The notes under the pieces are model-generated. The model had not been told where the DNA came from. It searched no databases and saw only the letters and a list, made by a program, of their open reading frames with translations. The position numbers and the translations under genes were made by a program. From CAZWSX01 sp964636985 (GTDB lineage Bacteria; Planctomycetota; Planctomycetia; Pirellulales; Pirellulaceae), in contig CAZWSX010000017.1 of the NCBI GenBank assembly GCA_964636985.1, forward strand, positions 62,001 to 126,000: DNA of 64,000 bases. The letters run 5' to 3'. Within the stretch, counting starts at the first letter, position 1. Each line of letters begins with the position of its first letter. Of this stretch, positions 18,975-27,254 are shown piece after piece.

Positions 18975-20971
18975 GCGGCTGCCTCCGCCAACGCTTCGAC
19001 TGATCCCACTTTCGTCCACCGCCAGCCGTGTCTGCGAAGAACCCAACACGGCAGCACAACGGCCAGCGTCGTGCCCGCCGCGGCGACGGCTTCACCAAGA
19101 TATCCATCCCACCTCTTCAGTACGTACGTCTCGACATACCAATACGTCGCCGCGAAGCCAATCAGCGCCAGCGTGACGACTCCTAGCGCCATCGCGGTTC
19201 GAGATCGCAGAAAGAGCAGGCCGACAAGCCCAACGCTCAGGAACGAGCCAATCGGCCAGACCGAAATGCGGTGATATGAAATCGAACCAGACAATCCCGG
19301 CATCGATTGGACCAGCACCAGCGCGATTCCCACCGACGCGGTCAACAAGCAAAGCTGCAGCAAGCCAAAACGCCACTGGGTTCGGGATTCCTCCGCAGCG
19401 CGAATGCTCCAACCCAGCGGCCGAAACAATACCGCCACCGCGGCCACCAAGCCAGACGCGACGAGCCCCGCAATCATGGATGGCACCAGGGCCATCGCTA
19501 GGGCGTAAGGGAACGTTACGGCGAGTTGCTGGAACCCCAGGATCTCGTTGAGCACTGGGGGAATTGCCAACACAACCAGCCAAAGCGCGCCAAACAGCCA
19601 CCGCGAGGGGAACCACTCCCGCCCGTGCGCCCAGTACCAACCTGTCGTGATCGCTCCACCTAAAAAGACGCCCAGAAACAAATAGGAAGGGATCGCATCC
19701 CAAACGTCGCCAGGCAAAGTCGTCCACAGGGGTTGCGAGGCAAACGACGTATAGATCGGAAAGGCAGCCACCTCAACGGCGAGGACGGCGGTAAGCGCGT
19801 CAATCATTCCCCAAGATGGATTGATTTCCACCATCGCCATGCGGCACAAGGCAACGGCCAACACCAGCAACCCGATTCCCACGCCAAACAAGTGGTTTCG
19901 ACGACTCGACCCCGCGGCATCCCGCGCAATCACCTTTCCAGTTTTGAGATCGTAAACAAGGATATCGTCACGGCGATCGCTGATGACCGCATAAGAGCCG
20001 TCGCTTGTAACGGCAGCACCCGTTGTCTCATCGCCATCTCCAATTTCGAAGACCTCCTTCGTTTCGAAGTTTCCAGCAAAAGTTCGAGGATCGCGCACCC
20101 CATTTGCCGTGAAACGCTCTCCCGAATCGAAAGTGCCAAAGACGTACGCATGAACCGGAACTGTGTCGGCTGGAAGGGACGATAAATCTTCCACGAGCCG
20201 CCATTTGCCCGTTGTTTCACGCACCATATCGACATATTGAAACTTAAATTGCTTCGATTGCTCTAATAGTTCCCACTCCCCCTCTTCGGTAAGCCGCCAG
20301 CGCCCCCGCACTGGTTCCGCGGGCTCGGTAGGCGAGGTCGTTACCAAATACGATTTGAATTCGTCTGCACCGACGATGTTTGTTTCCATCATCGAGCTTC
20401 CCCACTCGCGTGAAGAAACAATCTCACCCGATTTCAGGTCGACGACGCTTAGGATGAAAACGGCCGGCTGCAACCCCGTCTGTCCATCGAGCAGCAGCAC
20501 ATTGCTTTGCCCGTCGGGCAGAAATCTTCGAACGCCCACCGCCTGGAACACGGCCAGCCGCGCATCGTGCGACAGCCCTATCAACTTGTGCCGAGAATTG
20601 TCGAACGGAAGCCGAAAAGTTTGCCGTCGCTCAGGCGACTCGATGTCGACCGCATGCACTTCATTGTCATATCGCCAGACAACACTCTTGCCGTCGCGCG
20701 TAACGCGCACCGACCATGCGACCTCCTCCGGATAGACGTCTGGATCGATCTGCGCCAGCGTCCATTGCCGCCCCGTCTTCCAATCGAACGCCTCCAGCGT
20801 CTGGCTCCCATCGCGATGTACCGTGCGATAGACAGCCGGTGATCCGCCGCGAATGACCACTTGGCGAAATGTCCACCGCCCGGCCTGCCACCAGCCATAG
20901 CCCAGCAGCGCCACCGCGATGCAAACCATCGCCACCCGCCACCGCCAGTGGGAACCGAGCCAGTTGCTCAT
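18971..20971 (-). CDS. Array protein P4 (alpha class), 10-helix membrane protein
   Basis: A 666-aa array paralog. Start at 20971 (MSNWLGSHWRWR), identical in its first 12 residues to P2 and P3, with an ATGA overlap with P3 and GGAGG ribosome binding site. Motifs: LEAFDWKTGRQW; AVDIESPERRQTF; RLAVFQAVGVRR; VVDLKSGEIVSSREWGSSM; GRWRLTEEGEWELL; RDDILVYDLKTG; AAGSSRRN; PSWGMIDAL; GWYWAHGREWF; LGWSIRAAEES / FGLLQLC...ASVGIAL; LRRHGWRWTKV. The C-terminal EAAA is encoded by the ribosome binding site of P5. P2, P3 and P4 look like the most recent duplicates in the array (N-terminal identity). Function unknown. Confidence 0.88.
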   Translation of the reverse strand: MSNWLGSHWRWRVAMVCIAVALLGYGWWQAGRWTFRQVVIRGGSPAVYRTVHRDGSQTLEAFDWKTGRQWTLAQIDPDVYPEEVAWSVRVTRDGKSVVWRYDNEVHAVDIESPERRQTFRLPFDNSRHKLIGLSHDARLAVFQAVGVRRFLPDGQSNVLLLDGQTGLQPAVFILSVVDLKSGEIVSSREWGSSMMETNIVGADEFKSYLVTTSPTEPAEPVRGRWRLTEEGEWELLEQSKQFKFQYVDMVRETTGKWRLVEDLSSLPADTVPVHAYVFGTFDSGERFTANGVRDPRTFAGNFETKEVFEIGDGDETTGAAVTSDGSYAVISDRRDDILVYDLKTGKVIARDAAGSSRRNHLFGVGIGLLVLAVALCRMAMVEINPSWGMIDALTAVLAVEVAAFPIYTSFASQPLWTTLPGDVWDAIPSYLFLGVFLGGAITTGWYWAHGREWFPSRWLFGALWLVVLAIPPVLNEILGFQQLAVTFPYALAMALVPSMIAGLVASGLVAAVAVLFRPLGWSIRAAEESRTQWRFGLLQLCLLTASVGIALVLVQSMPGLSGSISYHRISVWPIGSFLSVGLVGLLFLRSRTAMALGVVTLALIGFAATYWYVETYVLKRWDGYLGEAVAAAGTTLAVVLPCWVLRRHGWRWTKVGSVEALAEAAA

Positions 20972-22953
20972 GCGGCTGCCTCCACAGGGCTCACCACCGG
21001 CTTCGTTCGAGTCCACCGCCAGCCTTGCCTTCGAAGGACCAAACAAGGCAACACAAGAGCAAAGACCGTGCTCGCCGCGGTGACGGCCTCGCCGATGTAT
21101 CGATCCGACTTCATCACGACAGGCGAAAAGGTCGAATGCTCGACATACCAGTACGTCCCCGCCAGCGCCACTGCGACCAACGCTATGCCGAGTGCGATCG
21201 TCCAGCGAGACCGCAAGAACAGAACGCCGACGAGCGGGACACCCAACAAAAACGAGCTAGACGGCCAGTTCGCAATGTCCAGAAAGTTAACCAGACCACG
21301 AAATTCCAGCAGCGATTGGATCAGCACTAGCGCAATCGCTACGGAAGCCGTAAGTGAGAAGAGTTCCATCAATCCAAAACGCCACGGACGGTGTGCTTCC
21401 TCCGCAGCGCGAACACTCCAGCCCAGCGGTCGAAACAAAACAGCGACTGCGGCGACCAGGCCCGCCGTACTGAGTCCGGCAATGATCCACGCGCGCAGGA
21501 TCATCGCTAGTCCGTAATGGACCGCCCAACTATGGTTGTGGGCCACTAGAGAAACGGTTATTGCAATCAGCCAAAGCGTTCCCAATAGCCATCGCGTCGC
21601 AAACCATTCGCGCCCGTGAGCCCAGTACCAACCCGTCGCAATAGCTGAGCCGACAAAGACGCCACGAAGCACACTCGCAGGAATGAAATCGAATGGATCG
21701 GAGAAATGGGCCCACTCGCCAATGCGAATGGACAGGTAAATCGGAAAGACCGCCGCCTGAACGAGCGTAGTCGCCGCGAGCGCATCAAACATTCCCCACG
21801 GCAACTTGCTCTCCGCAATCGCCGTTCTCGCCCATAAAGCGGCTAAAACGAGAAGCCCAACTCCAATAGCAAGCAATTGATTTCGGCGACTAGAACCCGA
21901 TGACTCGGTAGCGACCACTTTTCCCGTCGCGACATCGAACACGACGATATCATCGCGTCGATTGCTGATCACGGCGTTGGCGCCATCTCCCGTGACGAAC
22001 ATCCCCGTCACGTCATCTCCGTCGCGCGCGATTTCCCAAGCCCGCATCGTATCAAGGCTTCCAACAAAGACTGGTTGCCTGGGCATGAGGAGTGTCGTAA
22101 ATTGCTTCCCCGAATCGGACATCCGAACAGCCCAGTTCTGGGCAACCACGGTGTCCTCGGGCAGCAACGAGACATCGTCGACAATCCGCCACGCGCCGGC
22201 TTGTTCCTGGACCATTGGGATGGAGGGCGCCCTAAATTGTGGAAGGCGTTCTAGCAGTTCCCACTCCCCTTTGTCGGTGAGTTTCCAGCGGCCCACGAAC
22301 GGCTCGTCCGGATCATCGGGCAACGCCACTACCCAGGAAGACCTGAAGTCACCCACGGCCTCTGCTTCATACATTCGACTCTGCCACTGCCGGGACGAGA
22401 CCACCTCCCCCGACTGGAGGTCCACAACACTCAGAAGGCAAACTGCCGGCTGCTTGCCACCCCATCCAAATTCCAGTTCCACTTTCGTTTGACCGTTGGG
22501 AAGCGTCCTTTTGACTGCCCCGACCTGAAACACGCCAAACCGCGCGTTGCGTGAAAGCCCGATGAGTTTGTACTCCGGGCGCCAGAACGAAAGCTCACAA
22601 ACGTGATGACGATCGGGCGACTTGATATCGACCGTATGAACCTGCGGACCATTCAACCAAGCAACTGTCTTCCCGTCAGGCGAGACTCGCACCGACCATT
22701 CGATCTCGTCTCGCTGGCGTTCGCTAGTAATGTGCGCCAGCGTCCACCGCCGCCCCGTCTTCCAATCGAAAGCCTCCAGCGACAGGCTCCGATCGCGATG
22801 CGCCACTCGATACGCCGCGACCGACCCGCCATAGCCCACCAAATGCCGCGAAACCCACTGCCCCGCCTGCCACCAGCCGTAGCCCAGCAACGCCACTGCG
22901 ATGACGATCATCGCCACGCGCCAGCGCCAGTGCGAACCAAGCCAGTTGCTCAT
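20968..22953 (-). CDS. Array protein P3 (alpha class), 10-helix membrane protein
   Basis: A 661-aa array paralog and a good reference for topology. One helix follows MSNWLGSHWRWR; the beta-rich region spans about residues 35-345; nine hydrophobic segments follow SGSSRRN. Basic loops (HGREWFATRW, FRPLGWSVRAAEEAHRPWR, FLRSRW, RRQGWRWTRTK) all fall on the same side if both termini are cytoplasmic, which puts the beta-rich region outside. The RR before helix 2 argues against this. Other motifs: LEAFDWKTGRRW, TVDIKSPDRHHVC, FGVFQVGAVKR, LQSGEVVSSRQWQSRM, GRWKLTDKGEWELL, RDDIVVFDVATG, LPWGMFDAL, FGLMELF. Four-base overlaps at both ends. Function unknown. Confidence 0.88.
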   Translation of the reverse strand: MSNWLGSHWRWRVAMIVIAVALLGYGWWQAGQWVSRHLVGYGGSVAAYRVAHRDRSLSLEAFDWKTGRRWTLAHITSERQRDEIEWSVRVSPDGKTVAWLNGPQVHTVDIKSPDRHHVCELSFWRPEYKLIGLSRNARFGVFQVGAVKRTLPNGQTKVELEFGWGGKQPAVCLLSVVDLQSGEVVSSRQWQSRMYEAEAVGDFRSSWVVALPDDPDEPFVGRWKLTDKGEWELLERLPQFRAPSIPMVQEQAGAWRIVDDVSLLPEDTVVAQNWAVRMSDSGKQFTTLLMPRQPVFVGSLDTMRAWEIARDGDDVTGMFVTGDGANAVISNRRDDIVVFDVATGKVVATESSGSSRRNQLLAIGVGLLVLAALWARTAIAESKLPWGMFDALAATTLVQAAVFPIYLSIRIGEWAHFSDPFDFIPASVLRGVFVGSAIATGWYWAHGREWFATRWLLGTLWLIAITVSLVAHNHSWAVHYGLAMILRAWIIAGLSTAGLVAAVAVLFRPLGWSVRAAEEAHRPWRFGLMELFSLTASVAIALVLIQSLLEFRGLVNFLDIANWPSSSFLLGVPLVGVLFLRSRWTIALGIALVAVALAGTYWYVEHSTFSPVVMKSDRYIGEAVTAASTVFALVLPCLVLRRQGWRWTRTKPVVSPVEAAA

Positions 22954-24920
22954 GCGGCCGCCTCCACCGGGTTCCTTACAGGCAATTCCAAGCTCGCGGC
23001 GGCCTCAGCTCGCGTCCACGTCCAGCCGTGCGCTCGCAGCACGAGACACGGAATCAGGATCGTTAGCGCAGAGCTTGCCGTGGTGATCCCCTCCCCAATG
23101 AAAAAGGGCGGGTGCACAAGGTTGCCCGAGGCCAGGGCCCGCCAACTGATTGCCCCAACGGCGACCACCAGAGTCGCGACGACGCCCAGCGCCCGCATCC
23201 AGCCAGACTCCAAAAAAAGGACACCAACCAGAGGAACTCCCAAGACGAGAGCACCAACGGACCAAAAGAGCCAATCCGAGTCGTTGATCATCAGCAGCGA
23301 TTGAAACAGAAAGATCGCGATGCCCACGGAGGAAACCAAAGTGAGCATCGGCATCAACCCAAATCGCCACGGAGCTGGCCGATCCTCAGCAGGCCCAATC
23401 GTCCAGCCCACGGGACGAAACACAACGGCCACCGCCGCGGCCAGGCTGGACATAAGCAGTCCAATAACGAACGCCGTCCGAAATCCCGCGATCGGCTCAC
23501 TAGCGAAGCGTCCCCTGGAAAAGAGGACTAACGGAACCGTCAACGCGGCAAGCCAAAGCGTGCCCAACAACCACCGCACCGCAATCCAGTGACGACCGTG
23601 GGCCAAATACCAGCCAGTCAGGATCGCAGCCCCCACCATGCCCCCTTGAAGAACATGAATGGGACCGAGGGCCCGCCAGACAATAAGGATGTGGAGATGA
23701 GGCAAATCGAAACACGCCTCGACCGGATATACCGCCGCTTGAACCACGAGGCTGGCGTTCAGTGCATCAAACATCCCCCAAGGCAGTGCCGTTTCTCTCA
23801 CGCCGATCAACGTCCAAACCGCGGCCAAAACGAGAAGACTAATTCCCACCACCAGCAGTTGAATCCTCCGCCCCGATCCCGATGTCTCGCGCGCAATCAC
23901 CTTCCCCGTCAGAACGTCGAATACGAGGATGTCGTCGAATCGATTGCTGACCGCAATGGTCAGTCCATCCTCCGCAACCTGCCAACCGGTAACTTCATTG
24001 CCGGCAATCGTCCACAGCTGTTTTGTTTCGGGATTCACCACCCGCAGATTGGCCAGGCTAGCGTCATAAACAAGCGTGCGTTTGAGTTCAGGGATCGTCC
24101 TAGCGGCAACCCCCAGGTGAACTTCGTCTCCCAGACTCGCCGGATGCGCGGCGTCAACGAGCCGCCACTCGCCACTGGCGTTTTTCGCGACTTCGACAAG
24201 CTGCGTCGGAAACTCGTCCCCCTTCTTGAGCAGTTCCCAAGTTCCCTCGTCGGTCAGTTTCCAGCGGCCATAAATCGGCTCCGTCGAGTCTCGCGGCGAC
24301 TCGGCAGCCGAGAACGATTCGAATTCCGCCGCATTCTCCCCTTCAATCACGACGCTCTGCCACTTTCGCGCGGAGACAAACTCTCCCGATTTCAAATCGA
24401 CGACAACGAGCTCAGAGGTCGGTAACGGGCTTCTCCACCAAACTCTGCGCATCGCTTTGGTGACGGCGACGACTCTTTCGCCGCCTCCGGCAGCCTGAAA
24501 AACAGCAAACTTCAAATCAGAGGTTACGCGAACAAGACCAGAGTCGCGCGGCAACGAAGGGAGTCGGTAGATTCGCTCCCGATGAGGCGGCTGAATATTG
24601 ACGACATGCAACTCGCCGCCGCTCTGCCACGCGATCGCTTCACTACCCGGCACGACCTTTAGCAATAGGGCAAGGTCACTGCGATAGTAAGGCGCGATCG
24701 TCGTAATCGTCCACCGCCGGCCGCTCTTCCAATCGAACGCCTCAACCGATTGGCTCCCATCGCGATGCACCGCCCGATAGACAACAGGAAAGCTTCCCGA
24801 CTCGACGAGCTTACGCCACTTCCACCGCCCCGCCTGCCAAGCCGCATAGCCAACCAGAGTGGCGGCGATCAAAACCATCGCCACGCGCCACCGCCAGTGC
24901 GAGCCAAGCCAGTTGCTCAT
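22950..24920 (-). CDS. Array protein P2 (alpha class), 10-helix membrane protein
   Basis: A 656-aa array paralog. The frame is open to 25166, but the family start MSNWLGSHWRWR is at 24920, in an ATGA overlap with P1 and behind a GGAG site. Motifs: VEAFDWKSGRRW; VVNIQPPHRERIY; FAVFQAAGGGER; a VTKAMRRVWWR insert shared with P1; VVDLKSGEFVSARKWQS; GRWKLTDEGTWELL; FDDILVFDVLTG; TSGSGRR; LPWGMFDAL; GWYLAHGRHWI (Leu instead of Trp, as in P1); VGWTIGPAEDR / FGLMPML...SSVGIAI; LRAHGWTWTRA. The insert and GWYLAHGRHW pair it with P1. Function unknown. Confidence 0.88.
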   Translation of the reverse strand: MSNWLGSHWRWRVAMVLIAATLVGYAAWQAGRWKWRKLVESGSFPVVYRAVHRDGSQSVEAFDWKSGRRWTITTIAPYYRSDLALLLKVVPGSEAIAWQSGGELHVVNIQPPHRERIYRLPSLPRDSGLVRVTSDLKFAVFQAAGGGERVVAVTKAMRRVWWRSPLPTSELVVVDLKSGEFVSARKWQSVVIEGENAAEFESFSAAESPRDSTEPIYGRWKLTDEGTWELLKKGDEFPTQLVEVAKNASGEWRLVDAAHPASLGDEVHLGVAARTIPELKRTLVYDASLANLRVVNPETKQLWTIAGNEVTGWQVAEDGLTIAVSNRFDDILVFDVLTGKVIARETSGSGRRIQLLVVGISLLVLAAVWTLIGVRETALPWGMFDALNASLVVQAAVYPVEACFDLPHLHILIVWRALGPIHVLQGGMVGAAILTGWYLAHGRHWIAVRWLLGTLWLAALTVPLVLFSRGRFASEPIAGFRTAFVIGLLMSSLAAAVAVVFRPVGWTIGPAEDRPAPWRFGLMPMLTLVSSVGIAIFLFQSLLMINDSDWLFWSVGALVLGVPLVGVLFLESGWMRALGVVATLVVAVGAISWRALASGNLVHPPFFIGEGITTASSALTILIPCLVLRAHGWTWTRAEAAASLELPVRNPVEAAA

Positions 24921-26953
24921 GCTGCCGACTCCAAATGAGGCGCCGGCTGTTCGATGCTTGTCTCCAGTTGATCGAATTTCGTCCACGCCCAGCCGTGCTT
25001 TCTCACAACGAGGCACGGAATCAAGATCGTCACTGCGGCACTGGCCGTGGTGATGGCTTCGCCTGCAAAGAATGGGGCATCGGCAACATTGCCAGGCCAC
25101 ACCGCACGCCAATAGATCGCCTCGCCGGCGATGGCCAGAGGCGCGACGAGACCGATCACTCGCCACCAGCCAGACCGGAGAAATAGAACACCCACCAGAG
25201 GAATTCCGAACGCGAGCGAGCCAATCGACCAGAAGAGCACCTCGGACTTGTTGAACACTGGCAACCCCTGAAAAAGGATGATTGCCATCCCCACCGAGGA
25301 GACCAAAATCAACACCTGCATCAGCCCGAATCGGAATGTGCCCGGCTGCTCATCCGGCGGGCTGATCGCCCACCCCATCGGGCGAACCACAATCGCCACC
25401 GCCGCAGCCACGCTGGACATAAAGAGCCCGATCGTGACCATCGTCCGCAGCACCACGTCAAAACTGTTCGAGAACTCCCAGCTCTTAGAAACGAGCAGCG
25501 GCACGGTGAACGCGAACAGCCCCAGCGTTCCAAGCAACCACCGAATCGCAGCCCAGTGACGACCGTGAGCCAAGTACCAACCTGCCAGGATGGCGGCCCC
25601 CACCATCGCTCCTTGAAACAAGTACGGAGGTACAAAGGCGCGCAAGTCAAAGAGAATGGGAGTCGAGTCCAAGCACGGTTGCATCGGATAGACCGATCCA
25701 TAAATCAATGCGCAGGCGACCAAAGCATCGAACATCCCCCACGCAAACACCGATTCGGCCAGGCCGAACCGAGTCAAAGCGATCGCTACAGCAAGCAGCG
25801 CAATTCCAGTCGCCAGCAGTTGCAACCTGCGGCTCGACCCCGAAATCTCGCGCGCGATCACACTCCCATTCTTGATATCGAAAACAATAATATCGTCGAA
25901 TTGATTGCTGCCGGCGATGGTTCGTTCATCTGCCGCAATGTGCGTCGTTGTCACTTGGCTGCGATCGACAACCCATTGCTGTTGCATCGCCTGGTCGAAT
26001 ATTCGCAGTTTGCGGCGACCGCTGTCTTCCACCACAATTCGGTCACGAAGAGTCCTGATGATCGTCCCCTGCGACACAACTTCGCTCAAATCCGCAGGTC
26101 TGGTTTCGTCGGCGAGCCGAAGAATTCCATAGGATTCCGCAATCACCACCGATGGCGCCGGGGGCACAATTGCCTTTTCAATCAAAACGAGCTCGCCTTC
26201 ATTGCTTAATTGCCAGCGGCCGTAGACCGGTTCGCTGGAGCCTCGCGGAGACCAAACCAACGCGAACGATTCAAGCTCTCCCGCGTTCGCTCCTTCGATC
26301 GTGATGCTCTGCCACAGCCGGGAAGATACAACCTCCCCCGCTTCTAAATCGACAACGACCAGGTGGACCGACTCTAATGGATTCCATGCTGGCGTATTCC
26401 TCCACCAAATGCGGCGCATCATTTTGGTGAGGCTTGTCAGGTAGTCTTTTCCATCAACAGATTGCAGGATCGCAAAGCGGCCATCCTGAGAAATCTGAAC
26501 AAGGCGATAGTTGCTGCCATCAAAATTCTCCGAGTGCGGCAAAGGAGACTTCTCAACGGCAGCCCGCCAAATGCCTTGTAAGCGTGGAAGGTCATAAGAT
26601 CGTGCTCGGTGTGGAGCGTCGATGTCGACGACGTGAATTGCGTCATCCTGCCGCCAGGCAATCGCCTTGCCTCCTGTGGCCACAATCACGCGATCATTGA
26701 ACTCGCTTTGACGCCCATCAGGCGGGATCGTCGTAATGGTCCAGGTACGATTGTTGTGCCAGTCGAACGCCTCGATCGATTGGCTGCCGTCGTAATGGCC
26801 CAAGCAATAAATAGCCGGCCACCCACCGCCCGACTCAACCAGTCGCCGCCACTCCCACCGTTCCGCCTGCCACCACCCATAGCCAATCAGCGCCGCAGCG
26901 ACCAAGACGATCGCCAACCGCCAACGCCAGTGGGAGCCGAACCGTTCGGTCAT
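24917..26953 (-). CDS. Array protein P1 (alpha class), first gene of the array
   Basis: A 678-aa paralog, the longest complete member and the first to be transcribed. Start at 26953 (MTERFGSHWRWR) behind CAGGG at 7 nt; the frame open to 27007 gives an unrelated N-terminus. Motifs: IEAFDWHNNRTW; VVDIDAPHRARSY; FAILQSVDGKDY; LTKMMRRIWWRN insert, also in P2; VVDLEAGEVVSSRLWQS; GRWQLSNEGELVLI; FDDIIVFDIKNG; ISGSSRR; FAWGMFDAL; GWYLAHGRHWA; MGWAISPPDEQ / FGLMQVL...SSVGMAI; VRKHGWAWTKF. No other gene precedes it on this strand until the BBP7 gene, so an operon promoter is expected in 26954-27254, but I could not pick one confidently. Function unknown. Confidence 0.87.
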   Translation of the reverse strand: MTERFGSHWRWRLAIVLVAAALIGYGWWQAERWEWRRLVESGGGWPAIYCLGHYDGSQSIEAFDWHNNRTWTITTIPPDGRQSEFNDRVIVATGGKAIAWRQDDAIHVVDIDAPHRARSYDLPRLQGIWRAAVEKSPLPHSENFDGSNYRLVQISQDGRFAILQSVDGKDYLTSLTKMMRRIWWRNTPAWNPLESVHLVVVDLEAGEVVSSRLWQSITIEGANAGELESFALVWSPRGSSEPVYGRWQLSNEGELVLIEKAIVPPAPSVVIAESYGILRLADETRPADLSEVVSQGTIIRTLRDRIVVEDSGRRKLRIFDQAMQQQWVVDRSQVTTTHIAADERTIAGSNQFDDIIVFDIKNGSVIAREISGSSRRLQLLATGIALLAVAIALTRFGLAESVFAWGMFDALVACALIYGSVYPMQPCLDSTPILFDLRAFVPPYLFQGAMVGAAILAGWYLAHGRHWAAIRWLLGTLGLFAFTVPLLVSKSWEFSNSFDVVLRTMVTIGLFMSSVAAAVAIVVRPMGWAISPPDEQPGTFRFGLMQVLILVSSVGMAIILFQGLPVFNKSEVLFWSIGSLAFGIPLVGVLFLRSGWWRVIGLVAPLAIAGEAIYWRAVWPGNVADAPFFAGEAITTASAAVTILIPCLVVRKHGWAWTKFDQLETSIEQPAPHLESAA

Positions 26954-27254
26954 AAGGCAACCCTGCCAAAGCGAGGCGACGAGAGGAAGGGGACAGACGC
27001 CAGGCAATCTGCCTAGACTGCACCAGTTTCTCCATTCGCCGATCGCGATTCAATCTTGCGCGAAATGTCATTTTTCGCCATCGGAATCTAATAAAGCCAC
27101 GGCGATGTTTGCCAGCCTGGATTGGCGCACCCCAAGAAACACCAAAACCCCAGGTCTGGCAGGATGGCCGACCGGGGGTCTCGTTGTTTGAAGTCCTCGG
27201 GAGCGGCTGATTTCAGCCAGCTGCCCTCCTCTTCAAGCTCGTATTCTCAAACTA
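26954..27254. other. Leader region of the 14-gene array and end of the BBP7 unit
   Basis: A 301-bp gap without a gene. It must hold the start of the array transcript (minus strand) and the end of the BBP7 transcript (also minus). A small dyad, AGGCA-ATC-TGCCT, lies at 27002-27014 in the array leader. A possible sigma70-like pair on the minus strand (TGGCAA, 17 nt, TTAGAT) is present but too weak to call. A terminator-like hairpin is listed separately. Confidence 0.5.
27144..27179 (-). terminator. Probable intrinsic terminator after the BBP7 gene
   Basis: Arms ACCCCAGGTC (27147-27156) and GACCGGGGGT (27170-27179) pair at 9 of 10 positions, with a further GGC/GCC pairing inside. Read on the minus strand, the stem is followed by TTTTGGTGTTTCTTGG. 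It lies 75 bp after the BBP7 stop and about 190 bp before the P1 start, so it would separate the two units. Confidence 0.5.

Noticed and set aside
1..26953. Array as polymorphic toxin or contact-inhibition locus
   Set aside because: Genes are full-length membrane proteins with conserved ends; no toxin cassettes, immunity genes or variable C-terminal modules are visible.
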